Of a stretch of DNA of 64,000 bases, positions 37,839 through 47,232 are shown one piece after another (position 1 is the stretch's first letter; the number at the start of each line of letters is the position of its first letter). The notes beneath the pieces were generated by a model, which was not told where the DNA came from, made no database searches, and saw nothing but the letters and a program-made list of their open reading frames with translations. A program made the translations under genes and the position numbers. Source of the stretch: Paracoccaceae bacterium (GTDB lineage Bacteria; Pseudomonadota; Alphaproteobacteria; Rhodobacterales; Rhodobacteraceae); contig OY282431.1 of the NCBI GenBank assembly GCA_958296035.1, positions 2,278,037 through 2,342,036 on the forward strand. The letters run 5' to 3'.

Positions 37839-38126
37839 TCAGTACTCCTCGTTGAATCGATCAGACACGAGTTCTTCCAGTGCGTCGGCCAGGCTTCCTG
37901 CTGCCGGACCTCTGGTTTCGACCGCAATGATTGAACCTGTCGACGCGCCCAGGGTCAGGAGGCCCATGATCGAATCCCCTGAGACATCCCAGCCCCCCAG
38001 GCTGACCCTTGCCTCGGCATCGTGAGCTTCGACAACTTCGACAAATTTTGCCGAGGCGCGGGCATGCAATCCCTTCTCGTTGATTATCTTGAGCTTTCGG
38101 CAAACAGCAGGAGACTGGCTACACAT
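37839..38126 (-). CDS. ptsH: HPr-family phosphocarrier protein (NPr type)
   Basis: A 95-residue HPr. The active-site His21 lies in KGLHARASAKFVE and the HprK-target serine is Ser52 in GDSIMGLLTLGAS. Both regulatory sites are intact. No PTS sugar permease is nearby, so it belongs to a regulatory phosphorelay. The ATG at 38126 overlaps the 3' end of the EIIA gene by 8 bases. Order hprK-EIIA-ptsH is as in alphaproteobacteria. Confidence 0.93.
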   Translation of the reverse strand: MCSQSPAVCRKLKIINEKGLHARASAKFVEVVEAHDAEARVSLGGWDVSGDSIMGLLTLGASTGSIIAVETRGPAAGSLADALEELVSDRFNEEY

Positions 38127-38505
38127 CGTCGAACATCCTTACATGCTGGCGGCCGGCTTCAATTGCGCACTGTGCGGCGTGATGCAGGCCGGAACGGCGC
38201 GACACTGCCAACTTGATCAACATCGGCATGTTGACACCACACAGAATTATGCTGTTAAGCCCGTGACAGGCACAGAAAGACAGGTTGGCCGGTGTGCTTC
38301 CGTACAAATCCGTCACGATCACAACCCCCTGTCCCTGGTCTGCCCGGCAGGCGGCGTCGCAAATCTCCTGCTGCTTCGAGGCTCGGTCATGATTCACTTG
38401 GACCTCGACCGTTTCAATGGCCTCCTGCATGCCGATAATTTGCTCTAGACAGCTGCGCAGTTCAACCGCCAGCCGGCCATTCGCAACTATAACTATGCCA
38501 ATCAC
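38119..38505 (-). CDS. PTS EIIA (mannose-family) regulatory protein lacking the active-site histidine
   Basis: A 128-residue EIIA-Man domain starting at GTG 38505 after GAGG. Fold markers are IGIVIV at the N-terminus, GVVIVTDLYGSTPANLS (switch loop), ILCGVNMPMLIKLAV and a C-terminal AIEAGRQHVRMF. In the family the first strand ends THG, with His (residue 9-10) receiving phosphate from HPr; here the strand ends ANG, so the histidine is Asn9. The rest of the fold looks intact and the gene overlaps ptsH, so it is not an obvious pseudogene. It would be unable to carry phosphate by the usual route. An open frame extends upstream to 38787 but has no family similarity. Confidence 0.85.
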   Translation of the reverse strand: MIGIVIVANGRLAVELRSCLEQIIGMQEAIETVEVQVNHDRASKQQEICDAACRADQGQGVVIVTDLYGSTPANLSFCACHGLNSIILCGVNMPMLIKLAVSRRSGLHHAAQCAIEAGRQHVRMFDDV

Positions 38506-38789
38506 GCTGCCTCGACCCACCCTGGCGCCAAAGTCATTCATACCGCGCTCTGGCCACATTACCCGACTGTTGACCAATGAGCCAATGCAAGCTCTCGGCG
38601 TCACCGATGGTGATAATTCCTTTACCCCCACTCTTCGGCTGGATCTGACGGGAACAAGAGCTGGGTGGATCCAAAGATAACGGCAACCAGGATTCGTGGG
38701 GCCACCCTTCCCCCGCACCGGCAGTTTCTTCGCCACCGAAAGTCCTGCGTTGTTCGAACAGCTGTCGGAATGCAGACATCTACGCACAG
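38506..38789. other. Gap between hprK and EIIA where rapZ often lies
   Basis: About 280 bases between hprK and the EIIA start. Many alphaproteobacteria have rapZ here. Frames on the minus strand are open but I cannot recognise RapZ (no Walker A, no C-terminal GCTGG). Either rapZ was lost or never present. Confidence 0.35.
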
Positions 38790-39218
38790 TCAGTCGTTCT
38801 GAGCAGTCTTCAGATATTGCAGAATCACTGCCGCAAGATTTCCAAGCTGGCCGGCCCGAATCAGATCAACTTCGCATCCGAGAAGAGAGTATTGCCTTCG
38901 TTTTGGCAACCTATCAGTCTCGATAGAATTCAAATCTGCGACCAGGACAAGCCGAGCCGACTCCATGTAATCGCAGTTGAGAATTCCTACTTTTCTGGCT
39001 TCGATCCTGCCGGCAATCCGGGCGGGGGTTGTAGCGTACAACCGCCCGTTATGTCGACTGATGACCGTGCGGTCATCGGCGATCAGGGTTGCACCTCGGG
39101 ACATAAGCTCAAGGGCCGTGCCTGACTTCCCACAGCCGGCCGGTCCGACCAGGGCAACCGCGCCTCGGCCATAGAATACCGTGGTGGCGTGCACTGTCGT
39201 TTGACGGTCAGAGGCCAC
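38790..39218 (-). CDS. hprK: HPr kinase/phosphorylase, short alphaproteobacterial form
   Basis: A 142-residue catalytic domain only. Walker A is LVGPAGCGKSGTALEL, followed by ATLIADDRTVI (catalytic Asp-Asp), then the family signature GRIEARKVGIL. It phosphorylates HPr at the serine visible in ptsH. GTG 39218 follows AGGAACGCC. It lacks the N-terminal domain of Gram-positive enzymes, as usual for this group. Confidence 0.92.
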   Translation of the reverse strand: MASDRQTTVHATTVFYGRGAVALVGPAGCGKSGTALELMSRGATLIADDRTVISRHNGRLYATTPARIAGRIEARKVGILNCDYMESARLVLVADLNSIETDRLPKRRQYSLLGCEVDLIRAGQLGNLAAVILQYLKTAQND

Positions 39219-39238
39219 GGCGTTCCTGCCAAGGAACC

Positions 39239-40054
39239 TCAGTACACGGCCGTCCGTACACCAGAATGTTCGCTCTCCATTCCGACGTGTTCGCGAACAT
39301 CACCGACATGCTTGCTGGCGGCAGCACTCAGCAAGCGCACATCGCTGAGCAGCGTTACCAGATCAAAGCCCCAGTCAATTGCCTTGATGGCATATTCGGT
39401 TGATGCCGTGTGAATCCCGGCCTTGATGCCTGCCGCATGACACACGTTCCTGATTCGGTGCAACGCCTCGATGAGTTCTGGTTCCTCCCGATCAAGGCCA
39501 GGCGCCAGACGGCCCTCGGTCAGCCCAAGCGTGAGATCAGCAGGCCCGATATAGACACCGTCAAGACCCGGAGTTGCGGCAATATCGGGAAGGTTGGCAT
39601 AGGCCTCCGCCGTCTCGACCATGGCCAGGCAAATGACATTGTCATTGGCTTCGCAAAAATAGTCTGGCCCACCGGAAAAAATGGCTCGGGTCGGACCAAA
39701 ACTGCGCGTGCCTTCTGGCGGGTACCGGACATAGGAAACGAACTCCTGTGCCTGCTCCCGGTTGTTGATCATAGGGCAGATTATGCCGTAAGCGCCGGCA
39801 TCTAGCATCTTCATGATAATGCCCGGGTCCAGCCAAGGGACTCTCGCCAGCGGTGTAACGTTGCTGGCGCGCATCGCCTGAAACATTTGTACAGCATCGC
39901 TGTAATCGACAACACCGTGCTGGGCATCGACTGTGATGCCGTCAAACGCCTGTGCTGCCATGACTTCGGCTGTAAGGGAATTCGGAATTGCGAGCCATCC
40001 ATTGAGAGCCGCCTTGCCGTTGTCCCAGGCCCGCTTGATCCTGTTCTTGATCAT
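39239..40054 (-). CDS. HpcH/HpaI-family aldolase
   Basis: A 271-residue class II pyruvate aldolase-like protein. Active-site markers are VDAQHGVVDYSDAV (His base), LARVPWLDPGIIMKMLDAGAYGIICPMI (Arg and the metal-site helix), VETAEAYANL (metal Glu) and DGVYIGPADLTL (metal Asp). Relatives cleave 4-hydroxy-2-oxoacids to pyruvate plus an aldehyde. ATG 40054 follows GGGAGATCGG. It is alone on its strand with hprK downstream; the substrate is unknown. Confidence 0.9.
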   Translation of the reverse strand: MIKNRIKRAWDNGKAALNGWLAIPNSLTAEVMAAQAFDGITVDAQHGVVDYSDAVQMFQAMRASNVTPLARVPWLDPGIIMKMLDAGAYGIICPMINNREQAQEFVSYVRYPPEGTRSFGPTRAIFSGGPDYFCEANDNVICLAMVETAEAYANLPDIAATPGLDGVYIGPADLTLGLTEGRLAPGLDREEPELIEALHRIRNVCHAAGIKAGIHTASTEYAIKAIDWGFDLVTLLSDVRLLSAAASKHVGDVREHVGMESEHSGVRTAVY

Positions 40055-41227
40055 CCGATCTCCCAACTCGCTTCCAACACTTGAATAAACGGTATTCCGG
40101 AAAACTGGGCGAGGTCCGCCGGTGAATTCAACCATCCTCGGAACTCGGAGGATTGCCAGCGATCTGGCGAGTATCAGCCATTATTGCCGAACCCCTCGAG
40201 GTGCAAGCTGTCGCCTCGGCCTGGTTGCGCATCCCGAAATGCGACAGAGCTTTCCCCACTTGCGCCCATCTGGACTGACTCAGGCCAATTCAACGGCCCA
40301 ATTGAGACTGATTTTCGTCACGCCGTGACAGTATTTGGCAAACGCCGGATAGACTGCCACAAAACACCTTCCCAGACACCAAATCCGGGGCTCCCCTTAT
40401 GATCCATGAAGGCGGCTCCCCTATTACCCTATCCATGCATATCCAGGACCACACTAACAGGATTTTCAGCCGCATGGGAAACGTCGCCGCGACCGAATTG
40501 ACCAACGCCCGTCAGCCCGCCTCCAGAACCCGGAAGAAATCCCCCACAGGCCAGTGCTGCAGCATCGCCAATTTCGAGCAGCCTCCTTAACTGTCTGGAA
40601 TGCCCTACGACCTGAAAAGAGGGACGATCTGGAAAGAAAGAAGTACGGCACCCAATCTCGACACAAGTGGGCAAGAGTGCATCGGCATTGACAGGGAAGA
40701 GTCTGAAAGCGTGACGACTTGGATTCGCAATTACCCCCGCCGAATCCACCGATCAGCACGAGGCTGCCATCGCCACGCGACTCGACCGGTTGACCCGCGC
40801 TGTCGAACGGCTCAAATACCATGTTACATTCGGCATTGAGGCACTTTCGCTCCTTGTCGGATTCTGACTCACAACTACACTGCCGCTGCCCAATATCCTG
40901 CGCGAGGATGGCAAGGCCAAGCGCCGCAAACGCTATGACGGGTCTGTTCTGCACTTGCGGATGATGACAATTCCTCGAAGTCGCAACTTTTTCAATGAGC
41001 CATTGAATTCACGGCGTTATGCAAATATCATTTTCGGAGCAAAACCACGCGCATTGGGAACACAGAGGCAACCGAAAATCGGACCGATTGGCCAGGACAT
41101 CAGCCCCAGGCTCAAAGACGGCAAAGGCAGATCTGTGATTCCTGCTGAACTGCAGAGTGGATTCACATCCACAACAAACACATTCAACCTCTTCATCATG
41201 ACATAGATAAGCCAAGGAAATTGCCAA
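40055..41227. other. 1.2-kb region with no supported gene
   Basis: Frames on both strands between 40400 and 41000 compete. A plus-strand frame at about 40711-40866 gives a helical peptide (EAAIATRLDRLTRAVERLKY) without a start codon. A minus-strand frame starting at 40954 has a hydrophobic N-terminus (IAFAALGLAILA) but loses plausibility after about 70 residues. One may be the tail of a decayed gene. The right end carries the promoter region of the TTT operon. Confidence 0.4.
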
Positions 41228-42214
41228 ATGCAAAAGTTCTCACGTAGATTTCTGCCGCTTGTTGTCGTTGCACTGTCGATCCTTGCCGGTGCATCTGCTG
41301 CATTCGGTGACGCCATGTTGCAAAAGCCCGAGGGTTTTGGTGACCGACCGCTGACCATGATTGTTCCCTATGGCTCCGGCGGCGGCTCCGACCAGCTGTC
41401 GCGAGCTATGGCGGCGGCAATGACCGAAGCTGCCGGGCTTGAGTTTCAGGTCGTTAACAAGCCAGGTGGTGGTGGCACGGCGGCCATCCCCGACTTTATG
41501 CTTGCCAGGGCCGATGGCTACACGGTTCTCGAGCACATTGATGACGCAGTTTCGGCCTACGCCTCCGGCAGCATTGCCGAGAACCCCGCCGTCGACTGGA
41601 TTCCACTTTGCATGGCACAGATTACATTCAGCCAGGTCTACATCCGCAGCAACGAAGACCGCTTTTCCAACTGGGAGGAATTTGTGGCCTGGCTAGGTGG
41701 CAATTCCGGTACCGCTACAATGGCCAATGTCGGCAAGGTGGGTTCGATGGAACTTACGGTCATGGAACAGCTTGAATCGGCTCTCGGCATCGAGATCAGC
41801 CAGATTTCCTTCGACAAGCCCGCCGAGCGTTATGCAGCGCTGGTTGGCGGTCATGTCGATCTGCTTTTCGAACAGCCGGGTGATGTTCGCAATCTGACCG
41901 ACGCCGGCGAAATCAAACCCATCCTTACCTTTCTCAGGGAACGGCCCGATGTATTTGCAGACGTGCCGACTCATATCGAGGCCGGCGCAGACTTCGAACC
42001 GCTTACCCGCTTTCGGGGATTTTACGTGAAGAAGGGTGTTCCGGAAGAAATCGTCAGTTTCCTGTCCGCCGCCTGCAAGGCTGGATTCAACACCGACAGT
42101 TTTCAGGAGTTCAATCGCAAGAAGTACATGCACCTGATCGACAGTTTCCGAGACACTGAGGGATCCATTGCATTGATTAACGACGCTATCGACACCTATA
42201 GCGCGATGAACTAG
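41228..42214 (+). CDS. Tripartite tricarboxylate transporter substrate-binding protein (TctC family)
   Basis: A 328-residue periplasmic binding protein with a Sec signal (about 1-27). Family motifs are LTMIVPYGSGGGSDQLSRAM, VVNKPGGGGTAAIPDFM (ligand-binding Pro-Gly-Gly loop) and a late AGADFEPLTRFRGFYVKKG. AAGGAAATTGCC precedes the ATG. It leads a plus-strand operon with TctB, TctA, an acylating aldehyde dehydrogenase and two CoA-ligase subunits. TTT proteins bind carboxylates or sulfonated carboxylates; the downstream enzymes should tell which. Confidence 0.93.
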   Translation: MQKFSRRFLPLVVVALSILAGASAAFGDAMLQKPEGFGDRPLTMIVPYGSGGGSDQLSRAMAAAMTEAAGLEFQVVNKPGGGGTAAIPDFMLARADGYTVLEHIDDAVSAYASGSIAENPAVDWIPLCMAQITFSQVYIRSNEDRFSNWEEFVAWLGGNSGTATMANVGKVGSMELTVMEQLESALGIEISQISFDKPAERYAALVGGHVDLLFEQPGDVRNLTDAGEIKPILTFLRERPDVFADVPTHIEAGADFEPLTRFRGFYVKKGVPEEIVSFLSAACKAGFNTDSFQEFNRKKYMHLIDSFRDTEGSIALINDAIDTYSAMN

Positions 42215-42364
42215 CTGGTCGGTACAGGAACCTGCGACGCCGCAGCTTATGCAATTCCAGACTGCGCAAGCAGTCACGTACATGTCAATGCTTATTCAAT
42301 TCTGTCAGTCGGTTCCACGGCCAGCATGAGCCGCGCCTCGTAAGCGATCAAGGAAACGACAGGT

Positions 42365-42916
42365 ATGACTGACCTTCGGTACGCAGGCAAGCCAGTCGCG
42401 GAGTGGCTCGTCTGGATCGCAATTGCCGGTATTGCCTATAGTCAGACCGGTCACTTCGACATGGAAATCAAGCAATACGCATTCGGTGCAGATGGCTGGC
42501 CAACAGCCATTTGCATCGGGCTTGTGCTGGGCGCCACAGGACAACTCATTTATCAGTTGACGCGATTGCCTCGCAGTTTCCCAGCTGCATCCCCTGGGGC
42601 CGCTGTCAAATCGATGAAGTTGCTGCCGAGCAGGGGGATGGCGCAACGTGTTGCCATTTTCATGCTGCCCTTCGTATTTCTGTATCTTACGCCGATCTTC
42701 GGCGCGTATGTCAGCGTGCCACTCTTTGTGCTGGCCATGCTGATCCTGCTGGATGTCCGGTCGCCAAGGACCCTGATCGGTGTGACAGCCATCATCTATG
42801 CCGTTCTCCTCCTCGTATTCACGCGAATATTCTATGTTGCACTACCGACCGGCAGAATCGACCTCCTCTACGAGTTCAACACCGCGTTGATCGTGCTCTC
42901 GAGAATGGGACTATAG
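42365..42916 (+). CDS. Tripartite tricarboxylate transporter small membrane subunit (TctB family)
   Basis: A 183-residue membrane protein with four helices: about 18-34, 42-60, 99-135 (a double pass around VAIFMLPFVFLYLTPIFGAYVSVPLFV) and 140-165. It assists the large TctA permease. AGGAAACGACAGGT lies before the ATG. A 150-base gap separates it from the binding-protein gene, the usual site for processing that leaves more binding protein than permease. Confidence 0.85.
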   Translation: MTDLRYAGKPVAEWLVWIAIAGIAYSQTGHFDMEIKQYAFGADGWPTAICIGLVLGATGQLIYQLTRLPRSFPAASPGAAVKSMKLLPSRGMAQRVAIFMLPFVFLYLTPIFGAYVSVPLFVLAMLILLDVRSPRTLIGVTAIIYAVLLLVFTRIFYVALPTGRIDLLYEFNTALIVLSRMGL

Positions 42917-42924
42917 AACGCCCC

Positions 42925-44451
42925 ATGGAACAGTTTCTAACCGGAACCGCAGCGCTCTTTGGTGACCTGACCAGTATAACAATATTTGTCTGTGGTCTGG
43001 TCGGAGGCGCGCTGTTTGGTGCGGTTCCTGGTGTCAACATGCTGACACTGGGTGCGGTGCTGCTGCCCTTTACAATCTCCATGGAACCCGGCCATGCGGT
43101 TATGCTGTTTTCGGTCATCTACTGTTCGGGGGTGTTTGGCGGGGCCATAACCGCTATCCTGTTCAACATTCCCGGGGCACCTGAGAATGCCCCCACCTGC
43201 CTGGACGGCTATCCGATGACGGTCAGCGGGCGGGCCGGCAAGGCAATTGGCGCAGCGGTGTGCTGCTCGGCATTGGGAGGCGTGGCCTCGGCCATCCTGA
43301 TGATGTCGGCCACGGGCGCGATCGCCGGCTGGGCTGTGCGTGCCTTTGGTCCCCAGGAGGTCTTTTCCCTGATATTCTTTGGCCTGGTCGTATCGGCATC
43401 AATGGGCGCCTCAAACCTGTGGAAAGGGTGGCTGTCAGTTTTTGCGGGACTGCTGATCGCCACCGTGGGCACCGATCCGGTCGGCGGCATTGCTCGCTTT
43501 GGCGAGTGGACGCTGTTTGATCTGCACTACAAGTCATACTACCTCTCGGCCGGCATTCACTTCATCCCGATGATTCTGGGCTTCTTTGCAATCTCGGAGG
43601 TACTGGTACAGGCAACCAATATCTCGCTAGGAGTGCGCGAACGACCCAAGGCATCACTGGAGTTTCCCTCGCTGGCAGAATTCTGGCGCGTTCGTTTTAC
43701 GTTGCTCCGATCAACCCTGATTGGATTCTTTGCAGGTATCCTGCCCGGGATCGGCGCCACACTGGCGGCCTTTCTCGGCTACAGTCAGGCATTGCGGTGG
43801 TCGCGGCATCGAGACAATTTTGGCAAAGGCGAGATTGAGGGCGTCGTGGCGTCGGAAACCGCCAACAATGCCGCCACCGGGGCCGCCATGATTCCACTTC
43901 TTGCACTTGGGTTGCCAGGTGGTGCGCTGACGGCCATGATCTTGGGCATTTTCCAGATTCATGGCATGGAGCCGGGCCCCCTGATATTCATCAACTCGGG
44001 TGACCTGGTCTGGGTGACGTTCGCGGCGATGTTCTGGGCCAATGTCGCCATTGTGCTGCTTGGTTGGGTACAGACCAAGACCGTTGTGCACATCTTGCGC
44101 CTGCCATTTCGCTGGCTGGCACCCGGAATACTGATACTTGCAACCATCGGTGCCTATGCGCTGCGCAATCTCATGATTGACGTGTGGGTCATGTTCGTGG
44201 CAGGTGTCCTTGCCTATCTACTCCGGGCGAGCGGATATTCTGCGGCGGGCGTTATCCTGGGACTCATACTTGGCAAGTTGGGAGAATCGGCCTTTTCCAA
44301 GTCCATGCAGTTGATGGACTACAATATATTCGGATTCTTTGCGCGTCCGATATCCGCTACACTGATCATATTCGCCGTGGTCGCCCTGGCGGCTTCGATA
44401 ATCGGCGAGCTTCGCGGAGACAGGCGGCAGAACCGACCCTCGGAAACATAA
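42925..44451 (+). CDS. Tripartite tricarboxylate transporter large permease (TctA family)
   Basis: A 508-residue, roughly 12-helix permease. Signatures: GALFGAVPGVNMLTLGAVLLPFT-type N-terminal repeat (VPGVNM), FNIPGAPENAPTCLDGYPM, GILPGIGATLAAFLGY (second repeat), and SETANNAATGAAMIPLLALGLPGG. It imports the substrate captured by the binding protein using an ion gradient. It begins 8 bases after the tctB stop. The following dehydrogenase starts 21 bases after its end. Confidence 0.94.
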   Translation: MEQFLTGTAALFGDLTSITIFVCGLVGGALFGAVPGVNMLTLGAVLLPFTISMEPGHAVMLFSVIYCSGVFGGAITAILFNIPGAPENAPTCLDGYPMTVSGRAGKAIGAAVCCSALGGVASAILMMSATGAIAGWAVRAFGPQEVFSLIFFGLVVSASMGASNLWKGWLSVFAGLLIATVGTDPVGGIARFGEWTLFDLHYKSYYLSAGIHFIPMILGFFAISEVLVQATNISLGVRERPKASLEFPSLAEFWRVRFTLLRSTLIGFFAGILPGIGATLAAFLGYSQALRWSRHRDNFGKGEIEGVVASETANNAATGAAMIPLLALGLPGGALTAMILGIFQIHGMEPGPLIFINSGDLVWVTFAAMFWANVAIVLLGWVQTKTVVHILRLPFRWLAPGILILATIGAYALRNLMIDVWVMFVAGVLAYLLRASGYSAAGVILGLILGKLGESAFSKSMQLMDYNIFGFFARPISATLIIFAVVALAASIIGELRGDRRQNRPSET

Positions 44452-44472
44452 ATGCAGTAGAGCAGGACGGGA

Positions 44473-45915
44473 ATGACCGGCGCAAATGTAGAGCCAGTGC
44501 TGCGCAGCGAAGGGCAGGACGAGAACATTGTAATGCACGTTGCCTCCCTAGTCGAGCGGGCACGTGCGGCAATGGATCACTTCAGGAATGACGACCAGGA
44601 ATGCGTTGACCAGACTGTAAGGGCGCTGGCATGGTCTGTTTACAATTCCGAGAATGCGACCCTATTGGCAGTCATGGCTGTCCGGGACACCAGTCTCGGC
44701 AATGTTGAATCCAAGATCCTGAAGAATCGCCGCAAGACCTTTGGCACGCTGCGGGACCTGCTGCGGGTCAAGACTGTCGGCATCATCGAGGAGGATCCGT
44801 CCCGCGGCCTTGTTCTGTATGGCAAACCAGTGGGTGTGGTTGCAGCATTATGCCCCTCGACCAATCCATCTGCGACACCGGTCAACAAGGCCATGATGGC
44901 CATCAAGGGCGGTAATGCGATCATTATCGCGCCCTCCCCTGCCGGCTATCGAACCTCTGCAAGAACGGTATCCCTGATGCGGGCTGAACTGAAGAAATGC
45001 GGACAACCGGAGGATCTTGTTCAGGTGCTGCCCGCCCCGGTCACACGCCAGATGACGCGTTGCCTGGTGTCGCAGGCCGACCTGGCTGTAATAACCGGCT
45101 CGCAGAACAACGTCAGGTCAGCCATGGAAACCGGTACGGTCTCAATCGGTGTCGGGCCAGGCAATGTACCGGTCATCATTGACAGTACAGCCGATTTGGC
45201 AGATGCAGCTGACAAGATCAGGAGATCGAAGACATTCGACTACGCAACTTCGTGTTCGTCGGAAAACTCGCTGATCATCCTTGCCGATATCTACGAAGCG
45301 GCAATCGCTGAACTGGAAGCCGTTGGCGGCCGGCGGAGTTCTCCCGAAGAATGCGAACGATTGCGAAAAATCCTGTGGCGCGACGGAAATCTCAACCGGG
45401 AGGTCATAGCCTCGAGCCCCATCTTCCTGGCCCGAACCTGCGGAATGTCGTTCGATCCCGATAGGCTCCAGTTCCTGATTGTGGAGCAGGATACCATAGA
45501 TGGCGCTCATGGATTTGCCGACGAAAAACTTTCGCCAGTCCTGGCGGTTTACCGTGCTGAGTCCCTTGACCAGGCGATCGAACTCGCCAGTGACATTCTT
45601 GCAGTTAGAGGTCGGGGTCACTCGGTGGGCATTCATACGCGCTGTATTGACCACGCCAGGCGCGTTGCTGAGCGTACAGATGTGGTGCGGGTCCTGGTAA
45701 ACCAGGCGCATACATTTGGCAATGGCGGCAGTTTTGACAACTGCCTCCCCTTTACACTGTCGATGGGTGGCGGCACCTGGGCAGGAAACAGTATTTCCGA
45801 AAACCTCAATTACCGGCACTTTATCAACGTAACGCACCTGGTCACCACGATTGCCGAGGACAAGCCATCCGAGGAGGAGTTGCTCGGTCCATATTGGAAA
45901 CAGGTGGGCGTGTAG
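44473..45915 (+). CDS. CoA-acylating aldehyde dehydrogenase (sulfoacetaldehyde dehydrogenase-like)
   Basis: A 480-residue aldehyde dehydrogenase of the acylating (EutE/AdhE/SauS) class. Motifs: ALCPSTNPSATPVNKAM, the dinucleotide region ITGSQNNVRSAM, SIGVGPGNVPVIID, and the catalytic cysteine in YATSCSSENSLIIL. VNQAHTFGNGG...LPFTLSMGGGTWAGNS near the end matches EutE-type enzymes. It would interconvert an acyl-CoA and an aldehyde with NAD(P)H. AGGACGGG precedes the ATG. With the SCS-like ligase downstream and a TTT importer upstream, sulfoacetaldehyde dehydrogenase (SauS) is my leading reading. Acetaldehyde, malonate-semialdehyde or succinate-semialdehyde dehydrogenase are alternatives. Confidence 0.82.
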   Translation: MTGANVEPVLRSEGQDENIVMHVASLVERARAAMDHFRNDDQECVDQTVRALAWSVYNSENATLLAVMAVRDTSLGNVESKILKNRRKTFGTLRDLLRVKTVGIIEEDPSRGLVLYGKPVGVVAALCPSTNPSATPVNKAMMAIKGGNAIIIAPSPAGYRTSARTVSLMRAELKKCGQPEDLVQVLPAPVTRQMTRCLVSQADLAVITGSQNNVRSAMETGTVSIGVGPGNVPVIIDSTADLADAADKIRRSKTFDYATSCSSENSLIILADIYEAAIAELEAVGGRRSSPEECERLRKILWRDGNLNREVIASSPIFLARTCGMSFDPDRLQFLIVEQDTIDGAHGFADEKLSPVLAVYRAESLDQAIELASDILAVRGRGHSVGIHTRCIDHARRVAERTDVVRVLVNQAHTFGNGGSFDNCLPFTLSMGGGTWAGNSISENLNYRHFINVTHLVTTIAEDKPSEEELLGPYWKQVGV

Positions 45916-46098
45916 AGGACATCCAGCGGTTGTCCTGGCAAGATGACTGGCAGACTCCATCCACCGTTTGAGCAGGTCATACGAGGTGTGTTCAGCCCGG
46001 CATGAACGGCCGTCCGAGGGTGGCGGTGCGAGAAACTGGACAGGCGATTTGCTTCCCATAAAGACCAGGCATTCAGATCTGTTGGTGAGGAGAGCATA

Positions 46099-47232
46099 GT
46101 GGCAGACTTTTGCGAGCATGTCGGTAAGGTGCTGCTGGCTGAGGCCGGAATTGCCGTGCCAGAAGGCGTGTTGGTTCGCGCGGCTTCCCAGGCGGCGGCG
46201 GCCTTCGACGAGTTGGGTGAGTGTGTCGTCAAGGCACAGGTTCCGGTCGGCGGGCGCGGTCTGGCCGGAGGTATCCAGCGCGCTGGCAACGCCGAGGAAA
46301 CCGCCCGCGCCGCAAACGAAATCCTCGGCATGCATATTGGTGATCATGACGTCACGACTTTGCTGATTGAAAGGCAAATCCAGACCTGCCACGAATTCTA
46401 TGCTGCGATCCTCAACGATACGGCTTCACGAGGTCCGTTGCTCGTCTTTTCGACCGCAGGTGGCATGGATGTCGAGAATTCCTTCACACTGGCGCCTGCG
46501 AAGTCTGTCAAGTACAGCATCAGTCTCCACACCGGTCTGAGTTTCGACACCGCTCGCCGGGCTGTCAGCCATCTGGTTGGCGGGGAGAGTGTTGACAGCG
46601 TCGCAGACACGCTGGCCAGGCTATACGATGTATACCTGGACACCGACGCAGAACTCGTCGAAATCAACCCGCTGGCCATTGATATGACCGGCAAGGCGAT
46701 GGCGCTGGACTGTAAACTTGTTGTGGATGATTCAGCCATATCGAGGCAGCCGGCGCTGGCCGCCCAGAAGGCGCATCGGCCGGAAAGTCGACTGGAGACG
46801 AAGGCGGCGCGTTCGGGGCTGAAATACATTGATTTGGATGGGTCCGTAGGCATCCTCGCCAATGGGGCGGGACTAACCATGACAACCATGGATGCGGTTG
46901 AGACTTACGGTGGCAAGCCGGCTAACTTTCTCGAAATCGGCGGCGAGGCATATACGATAGCAGGCACCGCCACAGAACTGTTGCTTGACAACCCTGATGT
47001 CAGGTCCGTCTTGGTCAATTTCTGCGGTGCGTTTGCTCGCACGGATGTCATGGTCAAGGGTGTAATCGAGTCCTGGAAGGCCATCGATCCTCAGGTTCCC
47101 GTATTCTTCACTGTGCATGGTACCGGTGATCGAGAGGCGCGCGCCATGATCCGCAGGGATCTGGGACTTGAACCGTTTGAAAACATGGATGACGCCGTCA
47201 GGGCAGCTGTAGCTGCAGGGAGTTCAAAATGA
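46099..47232 (+). CDS. Succinyl-CoA synthetase-like beta subunit (ADP-forming acyl-CoA ligase)
   Basis: A 377-residue ATP-grasp subunit. VVKAQVPVGGRGLAGGI (nucleotide-binding), VEINPLAID (metal-site), a VGILANGAGLTMTTMDAVETYGG segment and FLEIGGEA follow SucC order. Low similarity to housekeeping SucC (e.g. PVGGRGLAGG for HAGGRGKAGG) suggests another acid substrate, as in malate thiokinase or sulfoacetate-CoA ligase. It starts at GTG 46099 after GAGGAGAG and overlaps its alpha partner by four bases. A 183-base gap separates it from the aldehyde dehydrogenase gene. Confidence 0.85.
   Translation: MADFCEHVGKVLLAEAGIAVPEGVLVRAASQAAAAFDELGECVVKAQVPVGGRGLAGGIQRAGNAEETARAANEILGMHIGDHDVTTLLIERQIQTCHEFYAAILNDTASRGPLLVFSTAGGMDVENSFTLAPAKSVKYSISLHTGLSFDTARRAVSHLVGGESVDSVADTLARLYDVYLDTDAELVEINPLAIDMTGKAMALDCKLVVDDSAISRQPALAAQKAHRPESRLETKAARSGLKYIDLDGSVGILANGAGLTMTTMDAVETYGGKPANFLEIGGEAYTIAGTATELLLDNPDVRSVLVNFCGAFARTDVMVKGVIESWKAIDPQVPVFFTVHGTGDREARAMIRRDLGLEPFENMDDAVRAAVAAGSSK

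Noticed and set aside
42511-42924. N-terminal extension of the TctA frame
   Set aside because: The extension lies inside tctB in another frame; the ATG at 42925 gives the conserved TctA start.
45142-46392. A 416-codon minus-strand open frame
   Set aside because: Antisense to the acylating aldehyde dehydrogenase and the start of the ligase beta gene; Cys/His/Arg-rich with no motif.
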